Below, piece by piece: positions 17,139-25,301 of a DNA stretch of 61,318 nucleotides. The stretch is taken from contig CACZRN010000109.1 in assembly GCA_902783625.1 (NCBI GenBank), positions 1 to 61,318 of the forward strand, in the 5' to 3' direction. Within the stretch, counting starts at the first letter, position 1, and each line of letters starts with the position of its first letter. The notes beneath the pieces were generated by a model, which was not told the origin of the DNA, did no database searches, and was given only the letters and a program-made list of their open reading frames with translations. Origin of the DNA: an uncultured Prevotellaceae bacterium (GTDB lineage: Bacteria > Bacteroidota > Bacteroidia > Bacteroidales > Bacteroidaceae). Both the position numbers and the translations under genes were made by a program.

Positions 17139-17214
17139 AATTATAGTTGCATTTAAAGTTTTATATTTCAGTTATACTTTTGCAGTTAAATCCACACATT
17201 ACGCTTACAGATGA

Positions 17215-17246
17215 CAAAGTTAGTGCAAGCCGAGTGTAAAAACAAA
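17215..17246 (-). promoter_or_regulatory. Promoter of the large GH43 gene, embedded in a repeat copy
   Basis: On the minus strand TTTG (17246-17243), 20-bp spacer, TAACTTTG (17222-17215). These elements fall in the left arm of the first family-2 repeat unit and read out of it toward the gene 77 bp away. In the second unit the matching -7 reads TAACTTTT, so it is no longer consensus. Confidence 0.75.
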
Positions 17247-17437
17247 AGATTTCGTTCTTTTTTTTACCGAGGCGTAGCCTAACTTCTTCATTTTTATATT
17301 GTAAAAGTTAGTGCAAGCCGAGTGTAAAACAAAAGATTTTGTTCTTTTTTTTACCGAGGCGTAGCCTAACTTCTTCATTTTTATATTGTAAAAGTTAGTG
17401 CAAGTTAAGACTAAAACAAAAAATTCTTTCTACTTTT
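17217..17437. repeat. Family-2 inverted-repeat element, two tandem copies plus a partial third
   Basis: Unit 1 is 17217-17304 and unit 2 is 17305-17391, almost identical; a degenerate third unit starts at 17392. Each unit has a left arm AAGTTAGTGCAAGCCGAG, an A-rich then T-rich centre and a right arm ACCGAGGCGTAGCCTAACTT that is an imperfect reverse complement of the left arm. The same layout recurs at 51531-51587 and 53823-54031. No transposase or other coding sequence is associated. Confidence 0.85.
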
Positions 17438-17522
17438 TACATTTACCATAGCCTTTGTTTTTGTTCTTAAGGAAAAAGACAAAATACGCCCCAACAATAA
17501 AAATAAAAAACTTGTTTTTCTT

Positions 17523-17553
17523 TTTGTACTGTCTTCGGCTTTCATTATCTTTG
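17523..17553 (+). promoter_or_regulatory. Promoter of the GH106 gene
   Basis: TTTG (17523-17526), 19-bp spacer, TATCTTTG (17546-17553), exact consensus. It places the transcript start near 17560 and supports the ATG at 17587. Confidence 0.85.
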
Positions 17554-17586
17554 CAAGAAAATAACTACACCTTATTATATATACAC

Positions 17587-20500
17587 ATGTTAAAACGACT
17601 GACAATAACCATCATAGCGTCTGCATTGCTCGTAAATGCAATGGCACAGATAGCGGAGATACAGCCTAGCAAAGAGTTACTCGATGCAAAGTTCGGAACA
17701 CAAGATGAAAGGAATTTCCTTACACCACCAAAGGTTTTTTGGCCCGAAACGTGGTTTCACTTCATCCGTGACAACATTTCGCGCGAGGGTATTGATGCTG
17801 ACCTCGAGGCTATCAGTAGTGCAGGTATCGCTGGTATTCAATGGTTTCACGGTAGTTTTGGAGACAGATGGCCAAAAGTGAATAATCCGATTGTGCCATT
17901 GTCGAAGGAATGGGACGACATAGTGGGATATATGGCTCACAAAGCACGGAGTCTCGACCTTAGACTGACTATACAGACATGCCCGGGATGGGCAATGGCA
18001 GGTGGACCATGGATAACACCCGAGAATGCTATGCGCGACTTAGTGTGTAGCCGCATCGACGTGGAGGAGGGAAAGACCATCGACAAAGTGTTGGAGAAGG
18101 GAGCTCCTTCAAGCGAAGAATGGCGCGACTATCGCGATATATGCGTGATGGCATTCCCTACCCCATTGGGTAATACCGGAAAACAGATGGAACTTACAGA
18201 CGTGACATCGAACACGAAGGAGTGGACAAGTCTGTTGAAAGGTGAAAACAAAGAAGATGTCTTTGCAAAAGAGGGAGGAATACACAGCGTCAGATTCAAA
18301 ACGAAAAAAGGCGAGAAGATACGCACTTTGCAACTTTCGAACATAAGCAAGATGAACCTTACATGGGTTTACGACCCGGGTGTTGAGGTGTGTCTGGATG
18401 CTCTCATGCCTGATGGCAGTCGCAAAACGGTATTGCGTACGGCGATACCTATGGCAAACTGGCAGGACTACTGTCCCATTGACCTCGCCGTTGATGAGAT
18501 AGACGCCAACAACTTCGAACTGACTATAAGCAACAAGCACGATCTCTGGTTGACGTTCGTGCGTCTGTACTCTGATGCCCGTATGAACGACTGGCAAGGC
18601 AAAATGGGTATCACACTACGCGCAAAAGAGAGTTCAGCAGAGAATGTTAAACAATCGCCCGAGACTTACATAAATATAAATAATGTACGCGACATAACAT
18701 CATCGATGACTGCTGATGGACATCTGCGATGGACAGCACCCGAGGGCAAGGGTTCGTGGACAGTGTTACGTTTCGGACACGTGAACTCCGGAAGGCAAAA
18801 CGGACCTGCGCCAAAGGAAGCAACAGGATGGGAATGTAACAAATTCGACACAAACGGTGCCGATGTACAATTCAACAATTATGTGGGACGATTGCAACGT
18901 GGCCCTATGGAAGGCTTGGCCAGTGGAATGCTGATGGACAGTTGGGAATGCGTTAATCAATCGTGGACTAAAAATATGGAAAGCGAATTCGAAGGTCGTT
19001 CGGGATACGCTCTGCGCTCATGGATGCCAGCACTTGCAGGATACGTTATGGGCAGTCAGGAGACGACAAGGCGCTTCCTTACCGACTGGCGTCGCACCAT
19101 TTCAGGTCTCTACAACGAGAATTTCTTCAAGCGTATGACAGACCTTGCACACGAACAGGGACTCGACGTTCAGTATGAGACAGCAGGCAGCGATGTAGTG
19201 GCAATGGACCCGTTGGAGTATTATAAATATGCCGATGTGCCCATGTGCGAATTCTGGCATCCAATAACGAAGGGATATGTCGGCGATATCGATTTCAAAG
19301 CCATCAAGCCGACAGCTTCGGCAGCACATATCTATGGCAAACGACGCGTAGCAGCAGAGAGTTTCACCAGCTTCAACCTGTCGTGGGACGAGCATTGGGA
19401 GATGCTGAAAGAAGTGGCAAACCTGAATATGACATCAGGTGTGACGCATAACGTTTTCCACACCTACACTCACAACCCGCAGATCGGATTCCTGCCACCT
19501 GGCACAAGTTTCGGTAACAGAATCGGCACGCCATTCCTACGAGGGCAGACATGGTGGAAATATATGCCACAGCTGACACGATATCTGGCCCGAACAAGCT
19601 ATATGCTGGAGCGTGGACTGCCAGTGATGAGCGTGCTGTGGTATATCGGCGACGAGATACTGCACAGACCTAAGGAAAAGGTTTGCTTCCCATCGGGATA
19701 CAAATACGACTACTGCAACACCGACGTGCTACTCCACAGACTGAGTGTGGTCGATGGCAAACTGCGCACAGAGGAAGGGATAGAATACGACATGTTGTGG
19801 ATTCCTGAGAATGAACGTATGCTGCCTGAAACGCTGACTAAGTTGCGCGAACTGATTGAGGCTGGTGCTAAGGTAATGTCAGAGGCTCCGAAATCAATAG
19901 CCACATTACGAGGAGGCAGCGAAGCGGAGGAACTTTTCGATAATCAGGTGAAGAGTATATGGAATGGCAACAATGGAGTTACCCGTATGAAGAAAGGATG
20001 CATTGCCAGCGGGATGACCCTCGACGAGACTTTAGAAGCATTCGGGATGAAACCTCACCTTATTGCTAACGGTGGTGAGGTGATGTGGACAGAGCGCAAG
20101 ACCGACGGCGCACATTGGTTCTACATTACAGCTCCCGTAGGTGGAGAGTTTCATGGAACACTATTGCTGAAGGCACAAGGGATGGCAGAAGCATGGGATG
20201 CTGTGTCAGGAAAGACATCGGCATTGCAAACAACAACCGAAGGCGAATACCAAAAGGTTGATCTCGATCTTGTGAAAGCTGAAAACATATTCATCGTGTT
20301 TAGGGAGAAGAGCAACAAAAAAGCAACGAAAAAACTGCCCATACCATCGAAGAGCATTGATCTGGCAGAATGGACACTGACATTCCCTGAGGGATGGGGA
20401 GCTCCAACAGAGGGCATAAAAATATCGAAGCTATGCCCATGGAAAGACCTTGAAATAAGCGATGAGGGCAAAGCTTTTTCGGGTACTGTCACCTATCAAA

Positions 20501-20823
20501 CAACATTCAACATGACTGATGGGATGGTAGGCAAAGATGTCATACTAAACCTTGGCAAGGTGGATATGATTGCCGACGTGAAGATAAACGGCAAACCGGC
20601 TGGAATATTATGGGCTTCACCATACAAGATGGCTATAGGCGACAAACTGAAGAAAGGCGTCAACGAGATAACCATCGATGTGACAAGCACTTGGTTTAAT
20701 CGCCTTGCATACGATGCCAAACTGCCTGAAGCAGAAAGGAAGACATGGACAATAGCCGGCCCAAGTGAGAAAAGCGAATTAAGGGATTCGGGACTCATTG
20801 GCCCGGTAAGCATTGAATACTGA
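17587..20823 (+). CDS. Secreted GH106-family protein (alpha-L-rhamnosidase-like)
   Basis: A 1078-residue exported protein; signal peptide MLKRLTITIIASALLVNAMAQ. The N-terminal barrel has the GH106 pattern DNISREGIDADLEAISSAGIAGIQWFHG, then LTIQTCPGWAMAGGPWITPENAM, and the conserved LMDSWECVNQSWTKN and YETAGSDVVAMDPLEYY segments that would hold catalytic carboxylates. The C-terminal 150 residues form a galactose-binding-like sandwich (NLGKVDMIADVKINGKPAGILW), as usual in this family. GH106 enzymes cleave terminal rhamnose, for example from pectic rhamnogalacturonan. A much earlier in-frame ATG (17455) is rejected because it precedes the promoter. miaA follows 69 bp later. Confidence 0.85.
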   Translation: MLKRLTITIIASALLVNAMAQIAEIQPSKELLDAKFGTQDERNFLTPPKVFWPETWFHFIRDNISREGIDADLEAISSAGIAGIQWFHGSFGDRWPKVNNPIVPLSKEWDDIVGYMAHKARSLDLRLTIQTCPGWAMAGGPWITPENAMRDLVCSRIDVEEGKTIDKVLEKGAPSSEEWRDYRDICVMAFPTPLGNTGKQMELTDVTSNTKEWTSLLKGENKEDVFAKEGGIHSVRFKTKKGEKIRTLQLSNISKMNLTWVYDPGVEVCLDALMPDGSRKTVLRTAIPMANWQDYCPIDLAVDEIDANNFELTISNKHDLWLTFVRLYSDARMNDWQGKMGITLRAKESSAENVKQSPETYININNVRDITSSMTADGHLRWTAPEGKGSWTVLRFGHVNSGRQNGPAPKEATGWECNKFDTNGADVQFNNYVGRLQRGPMEGLASGMLMDSWECVNQSWTKNMESEFEGRSGYALRSWMPALAGYVMGSQETTRRFLTDWRRTISGLYNENFFKRMTDLAHEQGLDVQYETAGSDVVAMDPLEYYKYADVPMCEFWHPITKGYVGDIDFKAIKPTASAAHIYGKRRVAAESFTSFNLSWDEHWEMLKEVANLNMTSGVTHNVFHTYTHNPQIGFLPPGTSFGNRIGTPFLRGQTWWKYMPQLTRYLARTSYMLERGLPVMSVLWYIGDEILHRPKEKVCFPSGYKYDYCNTDVLLHRLSVVDGKLRTEEGIEYDMLWIPENERMLPETLTKLRELIEAGAKVMSEAPKSIATLRGGSEAEELFDNQVKSIWNGNNGVTRMKKGCIASGMTLDETLEAFGMKPHLIANGGEVMWTERKTDGAHWFYITAPVGGEFHGTLLLKAQGMAEAWDAVSGKTSALQTTTEGEYQKVDLDLVKAENIFIVFREKSNKKATKKLPIPSKSIDLAEWTLTFPEGWGAPTEGIKISKLCPWKDLEISDEGKAFSGTVTYQTTFNMTDGMVGKDVILNLGKVDMIADVKINGKPAGILWASPYKMAIGDKLKKGVNEITIDVTSTWFNRLAYDAKLPEAERKTWTIAGPSEKSELRDSGLIGPVSIEY

Positions 20824-20892
20824 CTCAAAGCATCAACACAAAGATAAGGCACGACAATTTTCGTCTCAGCCACAACACATCGAACAGGCATT

Positions 20893-21840
20893 ATGACTGA
20901 AAGAAGACAACTTATAACCATTCTCGGTCCAACTGCATCGGGCAAGACATCGGTGGCAGCACACTTGGCAGCGCGAATAGGAGGAGAGATTATCTCTGGC
21001 GACTCGCGACAAGTGTATCGACGCATGGATATAGGGACCGGAAAAGACATTGCCGACTATACCATTGATGGTGTGAACATACCATACCACCTGATAGATA
21101 TTGCCGAGCCTGGAACGAAATACAATCTCTTCCAGTACCAAGAGGATTTCCATAAAGCCTACGATGATATAACCGCACGGGGTAAGACTGCAATTCTCTG
21201 CGGCGGCACCGGACTATACATCGAAGCCGTGCTGAAGGGATACAATCTCTCGCCTGTGCCACAAAACCAGATATTGCGCGACAAGCTGAGCGACAAGTCG
21301 TTGGATGAACTCACCGCCATGCTCATCGAGCTAAAGCAAAGAAATCACTCCACAATGCACAACCAAACCGACGTTGACACTTGCCAGCGTGCTATCAGAG
21401 CCATCGAGATTGAAACTTACAACCTTGAACATCCGACCGAGGAAAGAACTCTTCCTGCGGTAGAGGCGACGGTAATAGGTATCGACATAAACCGCGAAGA
21501 CCGACGACAGAGAATAAGCAACCGACTAAAGGCAAGGCTTGACGAGGGAATGATTGACGAGATTAAGGGTATCATAAACAGTGGTGTAGATGCCGACGAC
21601 CTGATTTATTACGGATTGGAATATAAATACGTGACCGAATATGTCGTTGGAAAAATCAGTTACGACGAGATGTTCACGCAACTGGAGATTGCAATACATC
21701 AGTTTGCGAAGCGTCAGATGACATGGTTCCGCGGTATGGAACGGCGCGGGACGCACATTCATTGGATAGACTGCCGTCTGCCGATGGAAGAAAAAGTGAA
21801 TGAGATTATAAGAATCGTGGACAAAAACAACGAAGAATAA
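20893..21840 (+). CDS. miaA: tRNA dimethylallyltransferase
   Basis: A 315-residue cytoplasmic enzyme that transfers the dimethylallyl group to adenosine-37 of tRNAs reading UNN codons. The P-loop is GPTASGKTS at residues 12-20, followed by the substrate loop ISGDSRQVYRRMDIGTGK, LCGGTGLYIEA and the C-terminal YGLEYKYVTEY...FAKRQMTWFR segment. Bacteroidetes often carry two MiaA paralogues; only this one is in the window. It begins 69 bp after the GH106 gene and its stop is five bases before the lipid kinase gene, so those two share a transcript. Confidence 0.95.
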   Translation: MTERRQLITILGPTASGKTSVAAHLAARIGGEIISGDSRQVYRRMDIGTGKDIADYTIDGVNIPYHLIDIAEPGTKYNLFQYQEDFHKAYDDITARGKTAILCGGTGLYIEAVLKGYNLSPVPQNQILRDKLSDKSLDELTAMLIELKQRNHSTMHNQTDVDTCQRAIRAIEIETYNLEHPTEERTLPAVEATVIGIDINREDRRQRISNRLKARLDEGMIDEIKGIINSGVDADDLIYYGLEYKYVTEYVVGKISYDEMFTQLEIAIHQFAKRQMTWFRGMERRGTHIHWIDCRLPMEEKVNEIIRIVDKNNEE

Positions 21841-21844
21841 AAAG

Positions 21845-22771
21845 ATGGACAATAAGAAATGGGGAATAGTATTCTGCCCGAAGAGTGGAGCATTCCGCCC
21901 AAAGAAGCGGTGGCAGAAAGTGGAAGATGCACTCCGCGAGAATGGTATCGACTACGATCATGTACAGAGCGAGACACGCGACAGCGTGGGGCGACTGGTG
22001 AAAATGTTCATCAACAACGGCTACCGCAAAATAGTAATCGTCGGCGGCGACTCGGCTATGAACGATGCCGTCAATTGCCTGATGCAGATAGAAGCATCAG
22101 AGAGGGAGCAGATTGCGCTCGGAGTGATACCCAACGGACTTCTCAACGACTTTGCACGATTCTGGGGGATACACGAAGACGACGAAGCCAACACAGTGAA
22201 GCAACTGAAAGCATTGCGCACAAGGAAGATAGATGTGGGGTGCATAAGATATACAAACAAGAACGGCGAGGAGTGCCGACGCTATTTCCTCAACTGCGTG
22301 AACATCGGGCTCGTGGCTACAATAATGCAACTGCGTCGTAGCACACGCCATTTCCTCGGCTCGCGAGCGCTGTCGTTCATTGCATCATTGTTGCTGCTTT
22401 TGTTCCAACGTATGGAGTATGCAATGAAAATCAGAATCGACAGCAGCACTATCGACCATAAAGTGATGACCATGTGTGTAGGCAATGCCCACGGCTACGG
22501 ACAGACACCCAGCGCCGTACCATACAATGGCATGCTCGACGTGTCGATTGTTTACCAACCGAAGATAATGCAGATTTTCGGAGGTTTCTACCTGCTTGTG
22601 AAGGGTAAGATACTCAATCATCGCAGCGTTCACCCATACCGTGCCCGCAACATACATATTACCGAGGCGCGACATGCTATGCTCAGCATCGACGGACGCG
22701 TGGCTGATCACGCACAGACTCCATTCACCATAAACGTTGAACAGGAGGTGCTGAACTTCATAATACCGTAA
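21845..22771 (+). CDS. Diacylglycerol/lipid kinase-family protein
   Basis: A 308-residue protein of the DAGK catalytic (YegS/DgkB) family. The N-terminal Rossmann-like half has FCPKSGAFRPKKRW and the nucleotide-binding VGGDSAMNDAVN, where the family norm is GGDGT, so the acidic-glycine-Thr core is partly altered (GGDSAM). The next motif, GVIPNGLLNDFARFWG, corresponds to the usual PxGTxNDFAR with Gly-Leu-Leu instead of Gly-Thr. Such enzymes phosphorylate diacylglycerol, sphingoid or related lipids at the membrane. The substitutions leave open a different substrate. Cotranscribed with miaA. Confidence 0.82.
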   Translation: MDNKKWGIVFCPKSGAFRPKKRWQKVEDALRENGIDYDHVQSETRDSVGRLVKMFINNGYRKIVIVGGDSAMNDAVNCLMQIEASEREQIALGVIPNGLLNDFARFWGIHEDDEANTVKQLKALRTRKIDVGCIRYTNKNGEECRRYFLNCVNIGLVATIMQLRRSTRHFLGSRALSFIASLLLLLFQRMEYAMKIRIDSSTIDHKVMTMCVGNAHGYGQTPSAVPYNGMLDVSIVYQPKIMQIFGGFYLLVKGKILNHRSVHPYRARNIHITEARHAMLSIDGRVADHAQTPFTINVEQEVLNFIIP

Positions 22772-22934
22772 ACAAAATGCGGAATAATGTCCATCTTAAT
22801 AAACGGTCATACCCGTTCACTGCTTGATGGACGTATTGGATTAAGCATTGACTTATAGATATATATCGTGACATGTATCCTTCTAAAGGACTTATGTTGA
22901 CGTAGTATTTTATATCTTTGTTTTATGTTTTGAA
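22772..22934. other. Intergenic region after the lipid kinase gene, no gene seen
   Basis: About 160 bp without a supported gene. A TATCTTTG at about 22914-22921 on the plus strand could be an isolated -7 element just before array C, but no matching -33 was found. Confidence 0.35.
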
Positions 22935-23017
22935 AATTTTGCTAGCAAATTTCTTGATAGAAAGCCTTTCTATTGACATTAAAGAGCCTCTTTATTCGAA
23001 AATTTGCTAGCAGAATT
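22935..23017. repeat. Array C: four palindromes with 22-bp spacing, bounded by GCTAGC dyads
   Basis: Centres at 22943.5 (GCTAGC with AATTTT/AAATTT arms), 22965 (ATAGAAAGCCTTTCTAT, perfect), 22987 (TAAAGAGCCTCTTTA, perfect) and 23008.5 (GCTAGC). Steps are 21.5, 22 and 21.5 bp. Compared with array B the second palindrome has changed both arms in a complementary way. It lies 350 bp upstream of the glycogen operon, and the DNA from 23018 to 23234 shows no gene. Confidence 0.85.
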
Positions 23018-23234
23018 TTTTGTTCGCTATATTTCTTTCGTTTCCCACTGACTTTTTATCTTTCTTCATATAAGGCGATTACCTGCAAATTGTCGGTACA
23101 TCATATGTGTTAAATATGGCTTTACATTGAGGTTGCTCATGGCGTTGAGCCGCTGTATGGACATGATGGAGAACGATATCGGGGCATGATAGCATAAAAT
23201 AGTCGCAGTGAAAACAACATTTCAGTAGTTTTTC

Positions 23235-23265
23235 TTTGTTATTACCTCTACTTTTGCTATCTTTG
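23235..23265 (+). promoter_or_regulatory. Promoter of the glycogen operon
   Basis: TTTG (23235-23238), 19-bp spacer, TATCTTTG (23258-23265), exact consensus. An overlapping TACTTTTG at 23249-23256 is a second possible -7. The predicted leader is about 75 nt. Confidence 0.8.
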
Positions 23266-23345
23266 AAGGCGGATTGATGTTTTCACATCAACAGCATGAA
23301 AAATATAAAGGAAGAAAAACCTAAACACACTTAATGGTAAAGACA

Positions 23346-25289
23346 ATGAGTTATCTCCGTTTTGAAAAGTCGTTAATGACGAATTTGGAAGAGGTACTGC
23401 CGAGGGAACTGCTTCGCACGAACAGAGGAGGTGCCTATTCGTGTTCGACCATTGTCGACTGCAACACGCGCAAGTATCACGGACTGCTTGTGGTGCCTGT
23501 GCCCAATCTCGACGACGAGAACCACGTGTTGCTATCGTCGCTCGACGTGACGGTGGTGCAACATGGAGCTGAGTTTAATCTGGGATTGCACAAATACCAG
23601 GGCAACAACTTCAGCCCCAAGGGGCATAAATATATCCGCGAGTTCAACTGCGACAAGGTTCCGACAACCATCTATCGAGTGGGTGGCGTGGTGCTAAAGA
23701 AGGAAGTGGTGTTCCAGCATTATGAAGACCGCATCCTCATTCGCTACACTCTCGAAGAGGCACACTCGCCCACCACACTGCTCTTCCGCCCGTTCCTGGC
23801 ATTCAGAAGCGTGCGGCAGTTTACACACGAGAATGCCACGGCATCGCGCGAATACCATAATGTGGAAGGCGGTATATGCACATGCATGTATGCTGGATAT
23901 CCCGACTTGTATATGCAGTTCTCGAAGGACAACGAGTTTGTGTTCCAGCCCGACTGGTACAGAAATATTGAATATCCGAAAGAACAAGAACGCGGATATG
24001 CTTCGAACGAAGACCTCTACGTGCCTGGATACTTCAAGATGGACATCAGCAAGGGTGAGAGCATCGTATTCGCAGCATCCACAAGCGAAATAAAGACAGG
24101 CACACTGCAGTCGCTATTCAAATTTGAGGTTGACGACCGTTCGCCACGCGACAATTTCTTCCACTGTCTGGTAAACGCCGCCCACCAGTTCCACAACCGC
24201 ACAAAGAAAGATGAACGATACATTCTGGCAGGCTACCCATGGTTCAAGGCCCGTGCCCGCGACACATTCATCTCGCTGCCGGGACTGACACTGTCGATAG
24301 AAGAGGAAGACTACTTCGAACTGGTGATGCAGACGGCAGAACGTGCACTGAGGGAATTCATGGAAGGAAAGCCTAACACGACAAAGATAGCCGAAATTGA
24401 ACAGCCCGATGTGATGCTGTGGGCCGTGTGGGCAATACAACAATATGCAAAAGAATGCGGCAAAGAGCGATGCATAAAACGCTACAAAAAGTTACTGCTG
24501 GATATCCTGAAATTCATTGAAAAAGGAAAACATCCAAACCTGACACTCGAGGCAAACGGATTACTAAGAACCGATGGCCGCGACAAAGCAGTAACATGGA
24601 TGAACTCAACAGCCAACGGACGCCCAGTAATACCACGCACAGGATTTATCGTAGAGTTCAATGCTCTTTGGTATAATGCCTTGCGATTCACAGCAAGTCT
24701 CGCCGAAAGCGAAAAGAGCCAACGCGACGTGCGCCACTTGGAGCAACTGGCAGAGAAATGTAAAAAATCATTTGTAGATACTTTCCTCAACGAATATGGC
24801 TATCTGTTCGACTACGTTGACGGGAATATGATGGACTGGAGCGTTCGCCCGAACATGATATTCGCCGTTGCACTCGACTATTCACCACTCGATCAGGCAC
24901 AGAAGAAGAGCGTTCTCGATGTCTGCACACGCGAGCTGCTCACACCGAAAGGACTGCGCTCACTGTCGCCAAAGAGCGGAGGATATAATCCCATGTACGT
25001 GGGACCGCAGACACAGCGCGACTATGCATACCATCAGGGCACGGCTTGGCCATGGCTCGGAGGATTCTACATGGAAGCATGTCTTAAACTATATAAGCGC
25101 ACACGACTGAGCTTCATAGAGAGACAGATGGTAGGATACGAAGACGAGATGGTGCAGCATTGCCTCGGTACTATTCCCGAACTGTTCGACGGCAACCCGC
25201 CGTTCCACGGAAGAGGGGCGATATCGTTTGCAATGAACGTGGCAGAAATACTGCGCACGCTCGAACTACTTGAAAAATATAAATATTAG
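23346..25289 (+). CDS. Glycogen debranching enzyme, amylo-alpha-1,6-glucosidase (GH133)
   Basis: A 647-residue cytoplasmic enzyme. The N-terminal domain opens LRTNRGGAYSCSTIVDCNTRKYHGLLV, typical of bacterial debranching enzymes, and the C-terminal (alpha/alpha)6 barrel shows AGYPWFKARARDTFISLPGL, PRTGFIVEFNALWYNAL and DYAYHQGTAWPWLGG, which include the expected catalytic Asp and Glu positions. It removes alpha-1,6-linked glucose at glycogen branch points. It is the first gene of the glycogen operon, followed by GT4 and GH57, as in Bacteroides. The start at MSYLRF is preferred; a start four codons earlier (23334) is possible. Confidence 0.9.
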   Translation: MSYLRFEKSLMTNLEEVLPRELLRTNRGGAYSCSTIVDCNTRKYHGLLVVPVPNLDDENHVLLSSLDVTVVQHGAEFNLGLHKYQGNNFSPKGHKYIREFNCDKVPTTIYRVGGVVLKKEVVFQHYEDRILIRYTLEEAHSPTTLLFRPFLAFRSVRQFTHENATASREYHNVEGGICTCMYAGYPDLYMQFSKDNEFVFQPDWYRNIEYPKEQERGYASNEDLYVPGYFKMDISKGESIVFAASTSEIKTGTLQSLFKFEVDDRSPRDNFFHCLVNAAHQFHNRTKKDERYILAGYPWFKARARDTFISLPGLTLSIEEEDYFELVMQTAERALREFMEGKPNTTKIAEIEQPDVMLWAVWAIQQYAKECGKERCIKRYKKLLLDILKFIEKGKHPNLTLEANGLLRTDGRDKAVTWMNSTANGRPVIPRTGFIVEFNALWYNALRFTASLAESEKSQRDVRHLEQLAEKCKKSFVDTFLNEYGYLFDYVDGNMMDWSVRPNMIFAVALDYSPLDQAQKKSVLDVCTRELLTPKGLRSLSPKSGGYNPMYVGPQTQRDYAYHQGTAWPWLGGFYMEACLKLYKRTRLSFIERQMVGYEDEMVQHCLGTIPELFDGNPPFHGRGAISFAMNVAEILRTLELLEKYKY

Positions 25290-25293
25290 GAGG
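25288..25293 (+). promoter_or_regulatory. Strong Shine-Dalgarno site for the GT4 gene
   Basis: AGGAGG ends 8 bp before the ATG at 25302 and overlaps the tag stop codon of the debranching enzyme gene (25287-25289). Full Shine-Dalgarno sites are unusual in this window, so translation of the second gene may be set partly by coupling and this site. Confidence 0.7.
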
Positions 25294-25301
25294 ACTGAGA
25301 T

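Noticed and set aside
17217..17437. Family-2 repeats as insertion sequences or MITEs with known transposase
   Set aside because: No transposase, no clear target-site duplication and no long coding frame; they are described only as repeats.
17455..17586. Upstream in-frame start giving a 1122-residue GH106 protein
   Set aside because: The added 44 residues precede the promoter's -7 element (17546-17553) and lack a signal peptide; 17587 starts a clean signal peptide.
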